64,000 bases of DNA from CAVUQH01 sp963774445 (GTDB lineage: Bacteria; Myxococcota_A; Polyangia; Haliangiales; Haliangiaceae), in NCBI GenBank assembly GCA_963774445.1, contig CAVZFC010000002.1:156769-220768 (forward strand), written 5' to 3'. The translations under genes were made by a program, and so were the position numbers. Position 1 is the first letter of the stretch, and each line of letters begins with the position of its first letter. This document shows positions 30,832 to 40,173 of this stretch, one piece after another. Below the pieces are notes generated by a model. That model was not told the DNA's origin and made no database searches. It saw only the letters and a program-made list of their open reading frames with translations.

Positions 30832-31794
30832 GTGAGCGGTCGGCGCTTCAGAGTGCTCGTCTGTCGCGGGCCGGAGTGTGGAGAGCGCCGCGGATCCCGC
30901 GCGATCTACGACCAATTTCGCCGGATCCTGGTCGAGAGGGGGATCTCCGAGCGGGTCGAGCTGGGCTGGCAGAGCTGCTTTGGCCGCTGCACCCAGGGCC
31001 CCAACTGCCTCATCCGCGAGCTGGTGCCGCGGCCAGACGCGGATCGCTTCGTGTTTGCCGCCCTGCCGGGAAGGCGCGGCAGCTCGGCGTTGTATAATGG
31101 CGTCACTACTCTAGATGTCGCAGAGCTGACCGACTCGCACATTCGCGAGGGACGCATCGTGCGCCGTCTGATTCGCCGGCCTCACATCGAGTTGAACGCC
31201 GGTTACACCCACGGAGAAGATCGAATGAGGGAGCTGTCGGGATGCGTGGTTGCGATGCTCGTCGTCGCCGCTGCGCTGGGTGCCTGCAAGGGCGAGACGA
31301 AGTACAAGGATTCGCCTGCCACGGTCAACAAGCTGACCAAGTGCGAGAACTTCGTCGGCGAGAAGGACAAGATGATCCAGCAGCTGCAGGCGCAGGTCAC
31401 CGAGCTCGAGGCCAAGGGCAGCGACGAGATCACGGTCACCATGAGCGACCCGATCCAGATCAGCGGGAAAGCGTCCAGCGGGCATCCGGCAGTGCAGGTC
31501 AACGTGGCGAAATACGCCAAGTCGTTCTGGGCCCACGTCAACGGCTCGCGCGGCTCCATCCGCAAGTGCTACCAGACGGCGCTCAAGAAAGATTCGTCCC
31601 TGCAGGCGCGCTCGATCACGCTGAACATCTCGGTCAAGTTCAACACCTCGGGCAAGTCAACCGGTGTGAGCATGGACAAGCGCATCAGTGACAACTTCGC
31701 CGCCTGCATGAAGGAGGTCACCAAGTCCTGGACGATTCCGTCGGCGCCCAAGTCGCTCACCTTTCGCGCCTCGGTCGAGCTGACTCCGCAGTAA
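30832..31794 (+). CDS. thioredoxin-like [2Fe-2S] ferredoxin reading in frame into an AgmX-like lipoprotein
   Basis: 320 aa from GTG 30832 with no stop until 31794. Residues 1-120 are a thioredoxin-like ferredoxin: C11 and C16 in VCRGPECG and C49 and C53 in WQSCFGRCTQGPNC supply the iron-sulfur ligands, and the end (DSHIREGRIVRRLI) is where such ferredoxins normally stop. Instead the frame continues for about 12 residues and then enters a complete lipoprotein signal peptide at M132. Either a stop codon has been lost, or the two genes share a frame and the lipoprotein starts independently at ATG 31225, which has GGAGA 8 nt upstream. A real fusion would put a signal peptide mid-protein, so separate translation is more likely. 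Confidence 0.7.
   Translation: MSGRRFRVLVCRGPECGERRGSRAIYDQFRRILVERGISERVELGWQSCFGRCTQGPNCLIRELVPRPDADRFVFAALPGRRGSSALYNGVTTLDVAELTDSHIREGRIVRRLIRRPHIELNAGYTHGEDRMRELSGCVVAMLVVAAALGACKGETKYKDSPATVNKLTKCENFVGEKDKMIQQLQAQVTELEAKGSDEITVTMSDPIQISGKASSGHPAVQVNVAKYAKSFWAHVNGSRGSIRKCYQTALKKDSSLQARSITLNISVKFNTSGKSTGVSMDKRISDNFAACMKEVTKSWTIPSAPKSLTFRASVELTPQ
31225..31794 (+). CDS. AgmX/PglI-like lipoprotein (internal start)
   Basis: 189 aa if translation starts at ATG 31225, supported by GGAGAAG just upstream. The lipoprotein signal is RELSGCVVAMLVVAAALGACKG. After a helical stretch with heptad-like pattern (KDKMIQQLQAQVTELEAK) the C-terminal domain (about 95-189) reads GSIRKCYQTALKKDSSLQ ... LNISVKFNTSGKSTGVSM ... 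FAACMKEVTKSWTIP, the pattern of the AgmX/PglI C-terminal domain (TonB-like fold) with two conserved Cys. In Myxococcus AgmX and PglI belong to gliding-motility gene sets. Three related lipoproteins lie at 47597, 48060 and 50435. Confidence 0.75.
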   Translation: MRELSGCVVAMLVVAAALGACKGETKYKDSPATVNKLTKCENFVGEKDKMIQQLQAQVTELEAKGSDEITVTMSDPIQISGKASSGHPAVQVNVAKYAKSFWAHVNGSRGSIRKCYQTALKKDSSLQARSITLNISVKFNTSGKSTGVSMDKRISDNFAACMKEVTKSWTIPSAPKSLTFRASVELTPQ

Positions 31795-31835
31795 GTCGGG
31801 GGCCGCGTGCCCGTGGCACCTCCGTGTGGGCCTAA

Positions 31836-31856
31836 AAGTGCGAAATTTCGGCACTT
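31836..31856. promoter_or_regulatory. small palindrome upstream of the cNMP-domain gene
   Basis: AAGTGCGAAA (31836-31845) and TTTCGGCACTT (31846-31856) form a near-perfect palindrome with a one-base bulge, in an A/T-richer patch 40 nt before the start at 31896. It could be an operator, or the 3' hairpin of the upstream gene; the sequence cannot decide. Confidence 0.3.
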
Positions 31857-31895
31857 CGGGTCGAGCGCTGGTAACATTGAGGGCCGCGGCGAGGG

Positions 31896-34322
31896 ATGAA
31901 CCCGAAGAAGGCCATCAAGGAGCTCGAGAAGCAGCTCCGCAAGGATCAGGAGAATCTGGTCCTCCGCCTCAGGCTCGCGGCCGCCTACCGCGAGGTCGGG
32001 CGGACGCAGGACGCGGTGCCGCTGTACCGCAGCGTCGCGGTGGCCTATCACGCCCAGGGCCGGCTGGCCCAGGCGATCGCGGTGTGCAAGAGCGTGCTCG
32101 AGATCGATCCGTCGCAGCCGGAGACCCAGCGCCTTCTGGCCGAGCTCGACCAGATGCGGCAGAACGCGGCCGACCAGCGTGCCGCCGAGGACGTCGCCGT
32201 CGCTGGTCAGGATATCCCGTCGCTTTCGCCCTCGGGTAGCACGCCAGTGCCGCCGACGGTCAAGGCGCGCACGCCGGGGCCGCGGCGCACCGCGCCCGGC
32301 ATGGCCGTGGCCACGCCGGCTTCGTCCGACGACTTCGGGCCCGGCTCGGGCATGACTCCTCGCAACGACGTCTCCGAGCAGGTCATTCCGGTCGATCAGA
32401 TGGGCCCGCGCATGGCCGAGCTTCGCGCCCGCGCCCGGGCGACGACGCCAGCACCTCGCACCACCGAGCGGATGCGCGAGGCGCCGCGCAGGCACAGCGG
32501 ACCACTGCTCACGCCCACACCCCTGCCCGAGCCGCTGGCGATGCACGAGAGCGACGACGATAGCCTGATGCGGCCGCTGCCGCGCCGCGCGCCGCCGCCG
32601 CTGCCGCCCCGGGCGATGACCCCCGATCCGTTGCCGCCGCTGGACGAGGACGACGAGATGACCCGCATCGCGGACGACCGACTGGGCGGCCTTCCGCTGG
32701 GGGTCGAGTCGGTCCCCGAGGTCGCGATCGAAGCCGAGGCGGATTTCGACGGCGTCACCAGCCCGCTGCCGGAGCCGGACGAAGCGCCCACCCGGATCGC
32801 GCCGGATCTGGCCATCGCACCGCCACGGGCAGGCGAGGACGACGACGCGATGACCACGGTGGCCGACGCGTCCGGGCTGCTGCGCGATCTCATCGCCGAC
32901 GACGTGCCGGCAACGGCGCCGCCGCAACCGGTGCTGCCGCCGCGACCGGTGCTGCCGCCGCGACCGCTGGCGAAGCCGCAACCGGTGAGCGTGCCGCGGC
33001 AGACGACGCCGAGACGCCCGCCGCGGCCGACGAAGCCGAGGCTTCCGCCGCGGCCGACGACGCCGGGACGCCCATCGATGCCGCGCGAGCCGGCGCCGGC
33101 CCGCGCCCGGGCGGCGGGCGCCGCGCCCGATTCGGCGGTCTTTTCCCGCGAGACCCGACCGATCATCGGCGCGCTCGACACGCCGCCGCCGCCGCGGGGA
33201 CCGGGGTCGCGGAGTGGCAGTGACTTCGAGGAGATCCCCACCGGCGAGACCACCGTCGTCAACACCCGCCTCGACGAGGTGCCGGCGGTGCCCCCGCTCG
33301 ACCCGCTGGCTCGCCTGGCGGCCGAGGACGACGCCGAGCTAACCAACCCCGGCAACCGCGGGCCGGGGGTGGAGACCGAGCGCGTGCCCCGGCAGGAGGT
33401 CCACGACAGTGCCGACGACCTGCGGCTGGCGCGCGCCTTCGACCGGCCGTTCAGCGACACGCTGTCGCAGCTGGCACCCGACGGCGCGGTCATCGATCTG
33501 CCCCTCGAGCTGTTCTCCACGCTTCCGGAGGAAGCGCTGGCCGAGATGGCCCGGCGCATGACCTTGCGCCCCTTCGCCGCCGGCGAGGTCGTGGTGAGCG
33601 AGGGCGATCCGGGCAACGCGTGCTTCGTCCTGGCCAACGGCGAGGTGCGCATTCTCAAGCGCAACCCGCTGGAGCCCGGCGGCCAGCCGCTCGAGGTGGC
33701 GCGGCTGGGCAACGGCGCGCTGTTCGGCGAGTTCGCCCTGCTCGCCGACCGGCGGCGCCACGCCACCGTCCAGGCGGTCGTGCCGTCCGAGATCTACGAG
33801 ATTCCCCGGCGCCTCCTGCGCGAGCTGGCCGCTACCTACCGCGACGTCGGCCCCGCGCTCGAGCGCTTCTACCGCGAGCGGCTGCTGGCCACGCTCATGT
33901 GGACGGCGCCGTTCTTCAAGCCGCTGGCCGAGGACCGCCGGGCGTCGCTGCTCGCGCGGTTCCAGCCGGTGCGCGCCGAGTCCGGCCAGCGGATCGTCAT
34001 CGAGGGCGAGCCGGCTGGCGGCCTGTTCCTGATCGTCCTGGGCTCGGTCGAGATCACCAAACGGGTGGGCGAGCGACGGTCGGTGCTCCTGTCGACGCTG
34101 GGGGAGGGGGCCTATTTCGGCGAAATGTCGCTCCTCCGCGGCAGCGTGGCCGGCGCCTCGGTGACCGCGGTCGGACCGACCGAGCTGGCGGTGATGTCGC
34201 CGCGCGATTTCTACGAGGTCGTGGCCGAAAATCCGCTCCTTTGGGACGAAGTGCGGCGCGAGGCCAACCGCCGGCAACTGGAAAACAACCAGATCGTCAC
34301 CGGCGAGACGCAGATGGTTTGA
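31896..34322 (+). CDS. TPR protein with two C-terminal cyclic-nucleotide-binding domains
   Basis: 808 aa. The ATG at 31896 starts a short TPR-like helical region (about 1-90; VLRLRLAAAYREVGRTQDAV, QAIAVCKSVLEIDPSQPETQ). A long Pro-rich, acidic, low-complexity linker follows (about 100-530, with PPRPVLPPRP-type repeats). Two cNMP-binding domains lie at about 538-655 (EGDPGNACFVLANGEVRI, GALFGEFALLADRRRHATV) and 665-785 (EGEPAGGLFLIVLGSVEI, GAYFGEMSLLRGSVAGASV), each with the GE(F/M)(A/S)LL phosphate-binding cassette; the usual ligand Arg is present in the first (RRRHATV) and less clear in the second. There is no DNA-binding or enzymatic output domain. Possibly a cAMP/c-di-GMP-responsive scaffold. 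Confidence 0.85.
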   Translation: MNPKKAIKELEKQLRKDQENLVLRLRLAAAYREVGRTQDAVPLYRSVAVAYHAQGRLAQAIAVCKSVLEIDPSQPETQRLLAELDQMRQNAADQRAAEDVAVAGQDIPSLSPSGSTPVPPTVKARTPGPRRTAPGMAVATPASSDDFGPGSGMTPRNDVSEQVIPVDQMGPRMAELRARARATTPAPRTTERMREAPRRHSGPLLTPTPLPEPLAMHESDDDSLMRPLPRRAPPPLPPRAMTPDPLPPLDEDDEMTRIADDRLGGLPLGVESVPEVAIEAEADFDGVTSPLPEPDEAPTRIAPDLAIAPPRAGEDDDAMTTVADASGLLRDLIADDVPATAPPQPVLPPRPVLPPRPLAKPQPVSVPRQTTPRRPPRPTKPRLPPRPTTPGRPSMPREPAPARARAAGAAPDSAVFSRETRPIIGALDTPPPPRGPGSRSGSDFEEIPTGETTVVNTRLDEVPAVPPLDPLARLAAEDDAELTNPGNRGPGVETERVPRQEVHDSADDLRLARAFDRPFSDTLSQLAPDGAVIDLPLELFSTLPEEALAEMARRMTLRPFAAGEVVVSEGDPGNACFVLANGEVRILKRNPLEPGGQPLEVARLGNGALFGEFALLADRRRHATVQAVVPSEIYEIPRRLLRELAATYRDVGPALERFYRERLLATLMWTAPFFKPLAEDRRASLLARFQPVRAESGQRIVIEGEPAGGLFLIVLGSVEITKRVGERRSVLLSTLGEGAYFGEMSLLRGSVAGASVTAVGPTELAVMSPRDFYEVVAENPLLWDEVRREANRRQLENNQIVTGETQMV

Positions 34323-34378
34323 TCGGCGGCCTCACGGGCCCCCTTTAAATTTCCTCCGGCGCCACTATGATGCCGGCG

Positions 34379-35603
34379 ATGAAGATCCTCATCGCCGACA
34401 AATTCGAAGAGGTCGGGTGCACGCGCCTCGCCGAGATCGGCTGCGACGTGGTCTCGGAGCCGGCGCTGACCGCCGACGGACTGCCCGCCGCGCTCGCCCA
34501 GCACGACCCCGACGCCCTGATCGTCCGCAGCACCGTGGTGTCGGCCGAGGCGATCGCAGCCGGGGCCCGGCTGAAGCTGGTGGTCCGCGCGGGTGCCGGC
34601 TACGACACCATCGACGTCGTGGCCGCGTCGCGGGCCGGTATCTTCGTCGCCAACTGCCCGGGCAAGAACGCCATCGCCGTGGCCGAGCTGACCTGGGCGC
34701 TGATCCTTTCGTGCGACCGGCGGGTGCCGGACCAGACCCGCGATCTGCGCGCCGGGCAGTGGAACAAGAAGGAGTACGGCAAGGCGCGCGGCCTGTTCGG
34801 GCGGACCCTTGGCGTGCTGGGGATGGGTACCATCGCTCGCGAGGTGGTTGCGCGCGCGCGCGGCTTCGGCATGCCGGTCGTCGCCTGGTCGCGCAGCCTG
34901 ACCGCCGAGGACGCCGAGTCGCTGGGCGTGCGCCACGCGGCGACGCCGCTCGAGGTCGCTCGCAGGGCCGACGTGGTCACCGTGCACGTGGCGTCCACCG
35001 CCGAGACCCGCAGCCTGATCGACGGCGCCTTCGTCGACGCGATGAAACCGGGGGCGTATCTGGTCAACACCTCGCGCGGTGCCGTGGTCGACGAGGCGGC
35101 GCTGCGCAAGGGGATCGCCGACAAGGGGTTGCGCGCCGGCCTCGACGTCTACGCCGCCGAGCCGGGATCGGGCGTCGCCGACTGGCAGCCCGAGTTGGCC
35201 GCCGACCCCGGCGTCTACGGCACGCATCACGTCGGCGCGTTCAACCGATCAGGCGCAGCAGGCGATCGCCCTGGAGGCGGTGCGGGTGATCCGCATCTAC
35301 CGCGACACAGGCGAAGTGCCCAACTGCGTCAACCGCGCCGTGCGCACCCCGGCAACCTGCATGCTCACGGTGCGCCACCGCAACCGGCCGGGCGTGCTGG
35401 CGGTGGTCTTCGACGTGCTGAGCAAGTCCCGCATCAACGTCGAGGAGATGGAGAACCTGATCTTCGACGGCGCCGAGACCGCGTGCGCCCGCATCCGCCT
35501 GGACCAACAGCCTGCTGCGAGCAAGCTCGACGAGATTCGCGCCCAGAGCGGTGAGATCCTCGGGCTCGAGCTGACCGACCTGACCCCCAACCACGGAGCC
35601 TGA
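34379..35603 (+). CDS. serA: D-3-phosphoglycerate dehydrogenase, apparent one-base frameshift at 35240
   Basis: The first step of serine synthesis (3-phosphoglycerate to 3-phosphohydroxypyruvate). ATG 34379 begins MKILIADKFEEVGC; NAD-binding LGVLGMGTIAREV, substrate motifs NTSRGAVVDE and the catalytic His region GTHHVGA are present. Immediately after GTHHVGA the frame goes wrong (FNRSGAAG), while the next frame carries STDQAQQAIALEAVRVI and a C-terminal ACT domain (ATCMLTVRHRNRPGVLAVVF) to the stop at 35603. Deleting one T at 35240/35241 restores HHVGASTDQAQ, which is the conserved family sequence, giving about 407 aa. The gene is otherwise intact and abuts serC, so a sequence error is likely. 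Confidence 0.85.
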
Positions 35604-35604
35604 C

Positions 35605-36693
<1,089 letters not shown>

Positions 36694-36729
36694 GCCAAGG
36701 CGGCCACCGCGCGTGATAACATCCGGGCA

Positions 36730-38037
36730 TTGCCCGTCAGCGGGAGACTCATACTCGGCCTGGTCGTCGCGGCCGGCGGCTGCTCGTTCGACCAGGGCGG
36801 CGTCGGCTTCGGCGCTGACGATGCTTCGTCGTCGGTCGATGCGCGGCCTCCCGCCGACGCTGGCGCCGGCGCCGACGGACCGGTCGCCGACGCCGCGCCG
36901 ACGATCGACGCGGCGCCCGGGACGCCGGACGCGATGCTGCCGCCGGACGCGATGCTGCCGCCGGACGCGATGGTCCCGGACCCGATCGTCGACGACATCG
37001 TCCACCTGCCCGCGGCCGCCGAGTACGCGACCCTGGCCGACCTGACCCTGGCCAGCGTCACCATCGACACGACCAATCTCTCGATCGACGGCACCTCGCC
37101 GCCCGGTGGCGCGGTGTTCGACACCTCGCCGCACGACCCCGCCACAGGGCCCGAGCTGGCGGTACTGCACGTCCGCTCGCTGACCGTGCAGGGCGGCGAG
37201 ACGGTGACGGTGGTCGGCTCGCGGCCTCTGGTGATCGTCGCCAGCGGCACCGTGACCATCGCCGGTACCCTGGACGCCGGCGGCAAGCACGACACGCCGG
37301 GAGCCGGCGGCAGTGGTCCCGGCGCGGGCGGCGGCGCCGGCGGCGACGGTGAGCACCGGGGGACGTACAGCGACTCCGGTGGCGGCGGCGGCGGCTTCGG
37401 CGCCGACGGCGCGCGCGGGGGCAACGCCTCGTGCGGAATCAATTGCACGGCCGCCGGCGGGACCGCCGGCGGAGGCTACGGCACCAGCACGCTGGACGTG
37501 CTCGAGGGCGGCTCCGGCGGCGGCGTCGCGGTGAGCTGCGCGTCCGACCCGGCCGGCGCCGGCGGCGGGGCCGTGCAGATCTACGCCGGCAGCACCCTCA
37601 CCGTCTCCGGCGGCATCAATGCCGGCGGCGGCGGCGGCGGCAAGGGGATCAGCTGCATTGGGCAGTGGGGCGCGGCTGCGGGAGGCGGCTCCGGCGGTGC
37701 GGTCTTCCTGCAGGCCCCGACGATCACCTTCTCGGGGACCATCGCCGCGCACGGCGGCGGCGGCGGCGGCGGCTCCAGTAGCTCCGACGGACAGCCGGGC
37801 ACCGACGGCACGCTGTCGGCAGCGGCTCCCGCGGGCGGCGGCAGCGGCGGCACCCTCGGCGCGGCCGGTGGTGCCGGCGGCAGCGGCTCGACCACACCCC
37901 AGAATGGCGGCGACGCTCCCGACAATGGCAACGGCGGCGGCGGCGGCGGCGGCGTGGGGCGCATCCGCATCATCACCTCGTCGGCGTTCACCAACTCCGG
38001 CACCGCCAGCCCCTCGGCCAGCGTCGGCAGCTACTGA
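36730..38037 (+). CDS. glycine-rich lipoprotein
   Basis: 435 aa from TTG 36730. Lipoprotein signal LILGLVVAAGGCSF (Cys about residue 18). An Asp/Ala/Pro-rich spacer follows, including a near-tandem PPDAMLPPDAMV. Then a parallel-beta-like region (LAVLHVRSLTVQGGETVTVV, LVIVASGTVTIAGTLDAGG) and extended poly-glycine stretches (GAGGGAGGDG, GGGGGGFGADG, NGGGGGGGVG). Glycine-rich proteins of this kind are common on the surface of Myxococcota and are thought to be adhesive or structural. Four Cys occur in the Gly-rich part. No enzymatic motif. Confidence 0.75.
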   Translation: MPVSGRLILGLVVAAGGCSFDQGGVGFGADDASSSVDARPPADAGAGADGPVADAAPTIDAAPGTPDAMLPPDAMLPPDAMVPDPIVDDIVHLPAAAEYATLADLTLASVTIDTTNLSIDGTSPPGGAVFDTSPHDPATGPELAVLHVRSLTVQGGETVTVVGSRPLVIVASGTVTIAGTLDAGGKHDTPGAGGSGPGAGGGAGGDGEHRGTYSDSGGGGGGFGADGARGGNASCGINCTAAGGTAGGGYGTSTLDVLEGGSGGGVAVSCASDPAGAGGGAVQIYAGSTLTVSGGINAGGGGGGKGISCIGQWGAAAGGGSGGAVFLQAPTITFSGTIAAHGGGGGGGSSSSDGQPGTDGTLSAAAPAGGGSGGTLGAAGGAGGSGSTTPQNGGDAPDNGNGGGGGGGVGRIRIITSSAFTNSGTASPSASVGSY

Positions 38038-38196
38038 CGAGAGCGCCGACCGGTTTACGAACGCTCGCCAAATCGCATATCTGCGTCGCATGGCGGCGTC
38101 GCTCATCAGTCGCTGGGGCCCACCCAACTCCTTCTTCGCTCCTTGCCCTGCTCGCAGCTACGCGATTTCGCTTCGCGTCGCAAACCGATCGCCGCT

Positions 38197-40074
38197 CTAG
38201 CCGCTCTTGCGCTGCTTGAGGATGCGCTCGAACGCATCGCCGGCGCCGCGGAGGACGACCGATAGGTGCTCGTGAAAGATCCGCCCGGAGCGGTCGGTGC
38301 CGCACAAGACGCCGACCGGGCGGTCGCGCACCGCGCACGGCAGGACGAGGATCTCGGCCGGCACGTTGCCGAAGACGCTGGCGATGAAGTCCTGTGATAG
38401 CGGGTCGGGCAGGCGTCCGCGGAACGGAAGGCGGGCCTGGACGACGTCGCGGATGGTCGACGGCGTGCCCAGGGCCAGGCGGGCCGACTTCCAGCCGCCG
38501 GCCATCCCCTTGCCCTTGTGCTTGAACGGCACCAGGCTGCCGCCCTTGACCACGAGAAAAGCGGTGCGCGCGAACAATCGCGCCGCGTGGTCGAGCAGCG
38601 CCTCGACGATGGCGTCGCGAGTGTTGGCGGTGTCCAGCGCGCGCAGGGTCTCGACCAGGCGGATCGACGACTGCTCGAGCTCGCGCTGCGAATCGGCGGC
38701 ATCCTCCATGGTCGCCGCCAGGGTGGCGATCTTCTCGCCGCTGGGCGCGCGCACCGGCAGCGAGACCGCGCCACTCTCGTCTTCGGGGACGTTGAGCGGA
38801 ATGGCGTTGTGCGGCCCGCTCGCCTCGGTGTCGGGCATCGCGCCGAGATAGGCCGGTGGGATGGTCGTGCCGGGCGGGCCGAAGCCGTCCGTGGCCCACG
38901 ACTCCTCGTCGTACTCGATGCGCTGGTGGCGGCCGGTGGCGTTGGCATCGGTGGGCTGATCCTCGATCGTTTCGGGCACGCCCGGTGGCGGCGCGTTGCT
39001 GGAGCTGCGCCGCGGGCGCGCGGCGGGCACGATGCCCAACCCCAGCTGCGTCCGCCGCGACTCGCGCCGGCGGCGCTTGGGCTGATCCAGCACCACGACC
39101 TCGGCATCGGCGCCGGCGGCGGCGGCGGCGCTCGACTCGACCACCTCCAGCGAGGCCGGGGGCGGCTCGCTGCTCGACGACCGCGGGCGGTCGAGGATCA
39201 CCACCTGGTCTCCTTCGTCCTCCTCGATGATCTCGTCGATCGGGTCGTCGTCGATTTCACCGACCACGACCGCGGGCAGATCGGTGCGGCTGGAGGCCGG
39301 GACCGCGTCGGTCTCGCTGCGAACCTCGACCTCGCCGGCTCGCTCGCCCAGCTCCGGCGGGTTGGGCTCCTGGTTCGGGCGCCGCGCCGGGCCGGTCGGT
39401 CCGGTCTCCTCGTGCGGCGTTGGCGCGGGCGTGATGGTGATTTCGATCGGCTCCGAGATCTCGTCGGCCTCGGGCGGCACGACCTTGTGCCGGCCGGCGT
39501 CGACCTTTTGCGTGATCGGGCCGGGGCGGCGGACCGGCCGGGGGATGCCATCGGCCGGGCTCGGCTCCGGCTCGGTCGCCTGCGGCTCGGGCTCCGTCTC
39601 CGCCTCGTCGGCCCGCGGCTCGAGCAGCGTCTCGCCCAACTCGGTGATCACGCCGTAGTAGTGGGCCAGGCACCAGGCGATCTGCCGCTGCGTCGCGACC
39701 GCGCGCATGACGTAGCAGCCGGTGAAGAAGCCGATCTCGTCGATCGCATGCGTGTCGCTGGGATCGCTCATGCACACGGTCAGGTTCTGGTCGCGGTCGA
39801 GGGCGACCGGAACCACGCGGAACTCGGCGGCCATGTCGGCCGGAACCTTGTCGATGATCCGATGCTGGATCCGCGCCAGGAGGTTGGGGTCCAGGCGCGG
39901 GACCATGAGCCGCGTGTGGTAGAAGTTGGTCAGCCGCTCGTCGTCGCCGCCGCCGAGCACCAGACACTCACCGACGGTGCCGCCGTGCGCGGCCTGGGCC
40001 TTGCGAGCGAGCGCGAGCTGCTCTTCCCCGATCAGGCCCGATCGGACGAGTAGGGACCCGGCTCCATCCGCCAC
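38197..40074 (-). CDS. MshEN/GspE N-terminal domain protein with C-terminal GAF-like domain
   Basis: 625 aa from GTG 40074. Residues about 1-140 match the N-terminal domain of type II secretion/type IV pilus ATPases (GLIGEEQLALARKAQAAHGG, and the second half DRDQNLTVCMSDPSDTHAIDEIGFFTGC), which in MshE binds c-di-GMP. A long acidic, disordered linker follows (about 150-420). The C-terminal 190 aa look like a GAF-type domain (FARTAFLVVKGGSLVPF ... LVLPCAVRDRPVGVLCGTDRSG). No ATPase motif is present, so it is not a secretion ATPase; it may be a c-di-GMP receptor, which is inferred only. It is divergent from the cysteine desulfurase gene. Confidence 0.82.
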   Translation of the reverse strand: MADGAGSLLVRSGLIGEEQLALARKAQAAHGGTVGECLVLGGGDDERLTNFYHTRLMVPRLDPNLLARIQHRIIDKVPADMAAEFRVVPVALDRDQNLTVCMSDPSDTHAIDEIGFFTGCYVMRAVATQRQIAWCLAHYYGVITELGETLLEPRADEAETEPEPQATEPEPSPADGIPRPVRRPGPITQKVDAGRHKVVPPEADEISEPIEITITPAPTPHEETGPTGPARRPNQEPNPPELGERAGEVEVRSETDAVPASSRTDLPAVVVGEIDDDPIDEIIEEDEGDQVVILDRPRSSSSEPPPASLEVVESSAAAAAGADAEVVVLDQPKRRRRESRRTQLGLGIVPAARPRRSSSNAPPPGVPETIEDQPTDANATGRHQRIEYDEESWATDGFGPPGTTIPPAYLGAMPDTEASGPHNAIPLNVPEDESGAVSLPVRAPSGEKIATLAATMEDAADSQRELEQSSIRLVETLRALDTANTRDAIVEALLDHAARLFARTAFLVVKGGSLVPFKHKGKGMAGGWKSARLALGTPSTIRDVVQARLPFRGRLPDPLSQDFIASVFGNVPAEILVLPCAVRDRPVGVLCGTDRSGRIFHEHLSVVLRGAGDAFERILKQRKSG

Positions 40075-40107
40075 GAGATTTCCGAAGAAATAGAGAAAAA
40101 CCCGCCG

Positions 40108-40147
40108 CAGGGCGGGCCATCATCATGATGTCTGGCCCGCCGCCCTG
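40108..40147. promoter_or_regulatory. hairpin in divergent promoter region
   Basis: CAGGGCGGGCCA (40108-40119) can pair with TGGCCCGCCGCCCTG (40133-40147) in the 99-bp gap between two divergent genes, and lies 26 nt before the desulfurase start codon. In this place it is more likely to act on the 5' leader of the desulfurase gene than as a terminator. Pairing is seen; function inferred. Confidence 0.4.
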
Positions 40148-40173
40148 TCAATTTCACCCGGAAGGTTCCGCCC

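Noticed and set aside
38038..38196. REP element in the fifth convergent gap
   Set aside because: Only weak partial palindromes (GCGATTTCGCTTCGCG area); no match to the REP or MITE cores.
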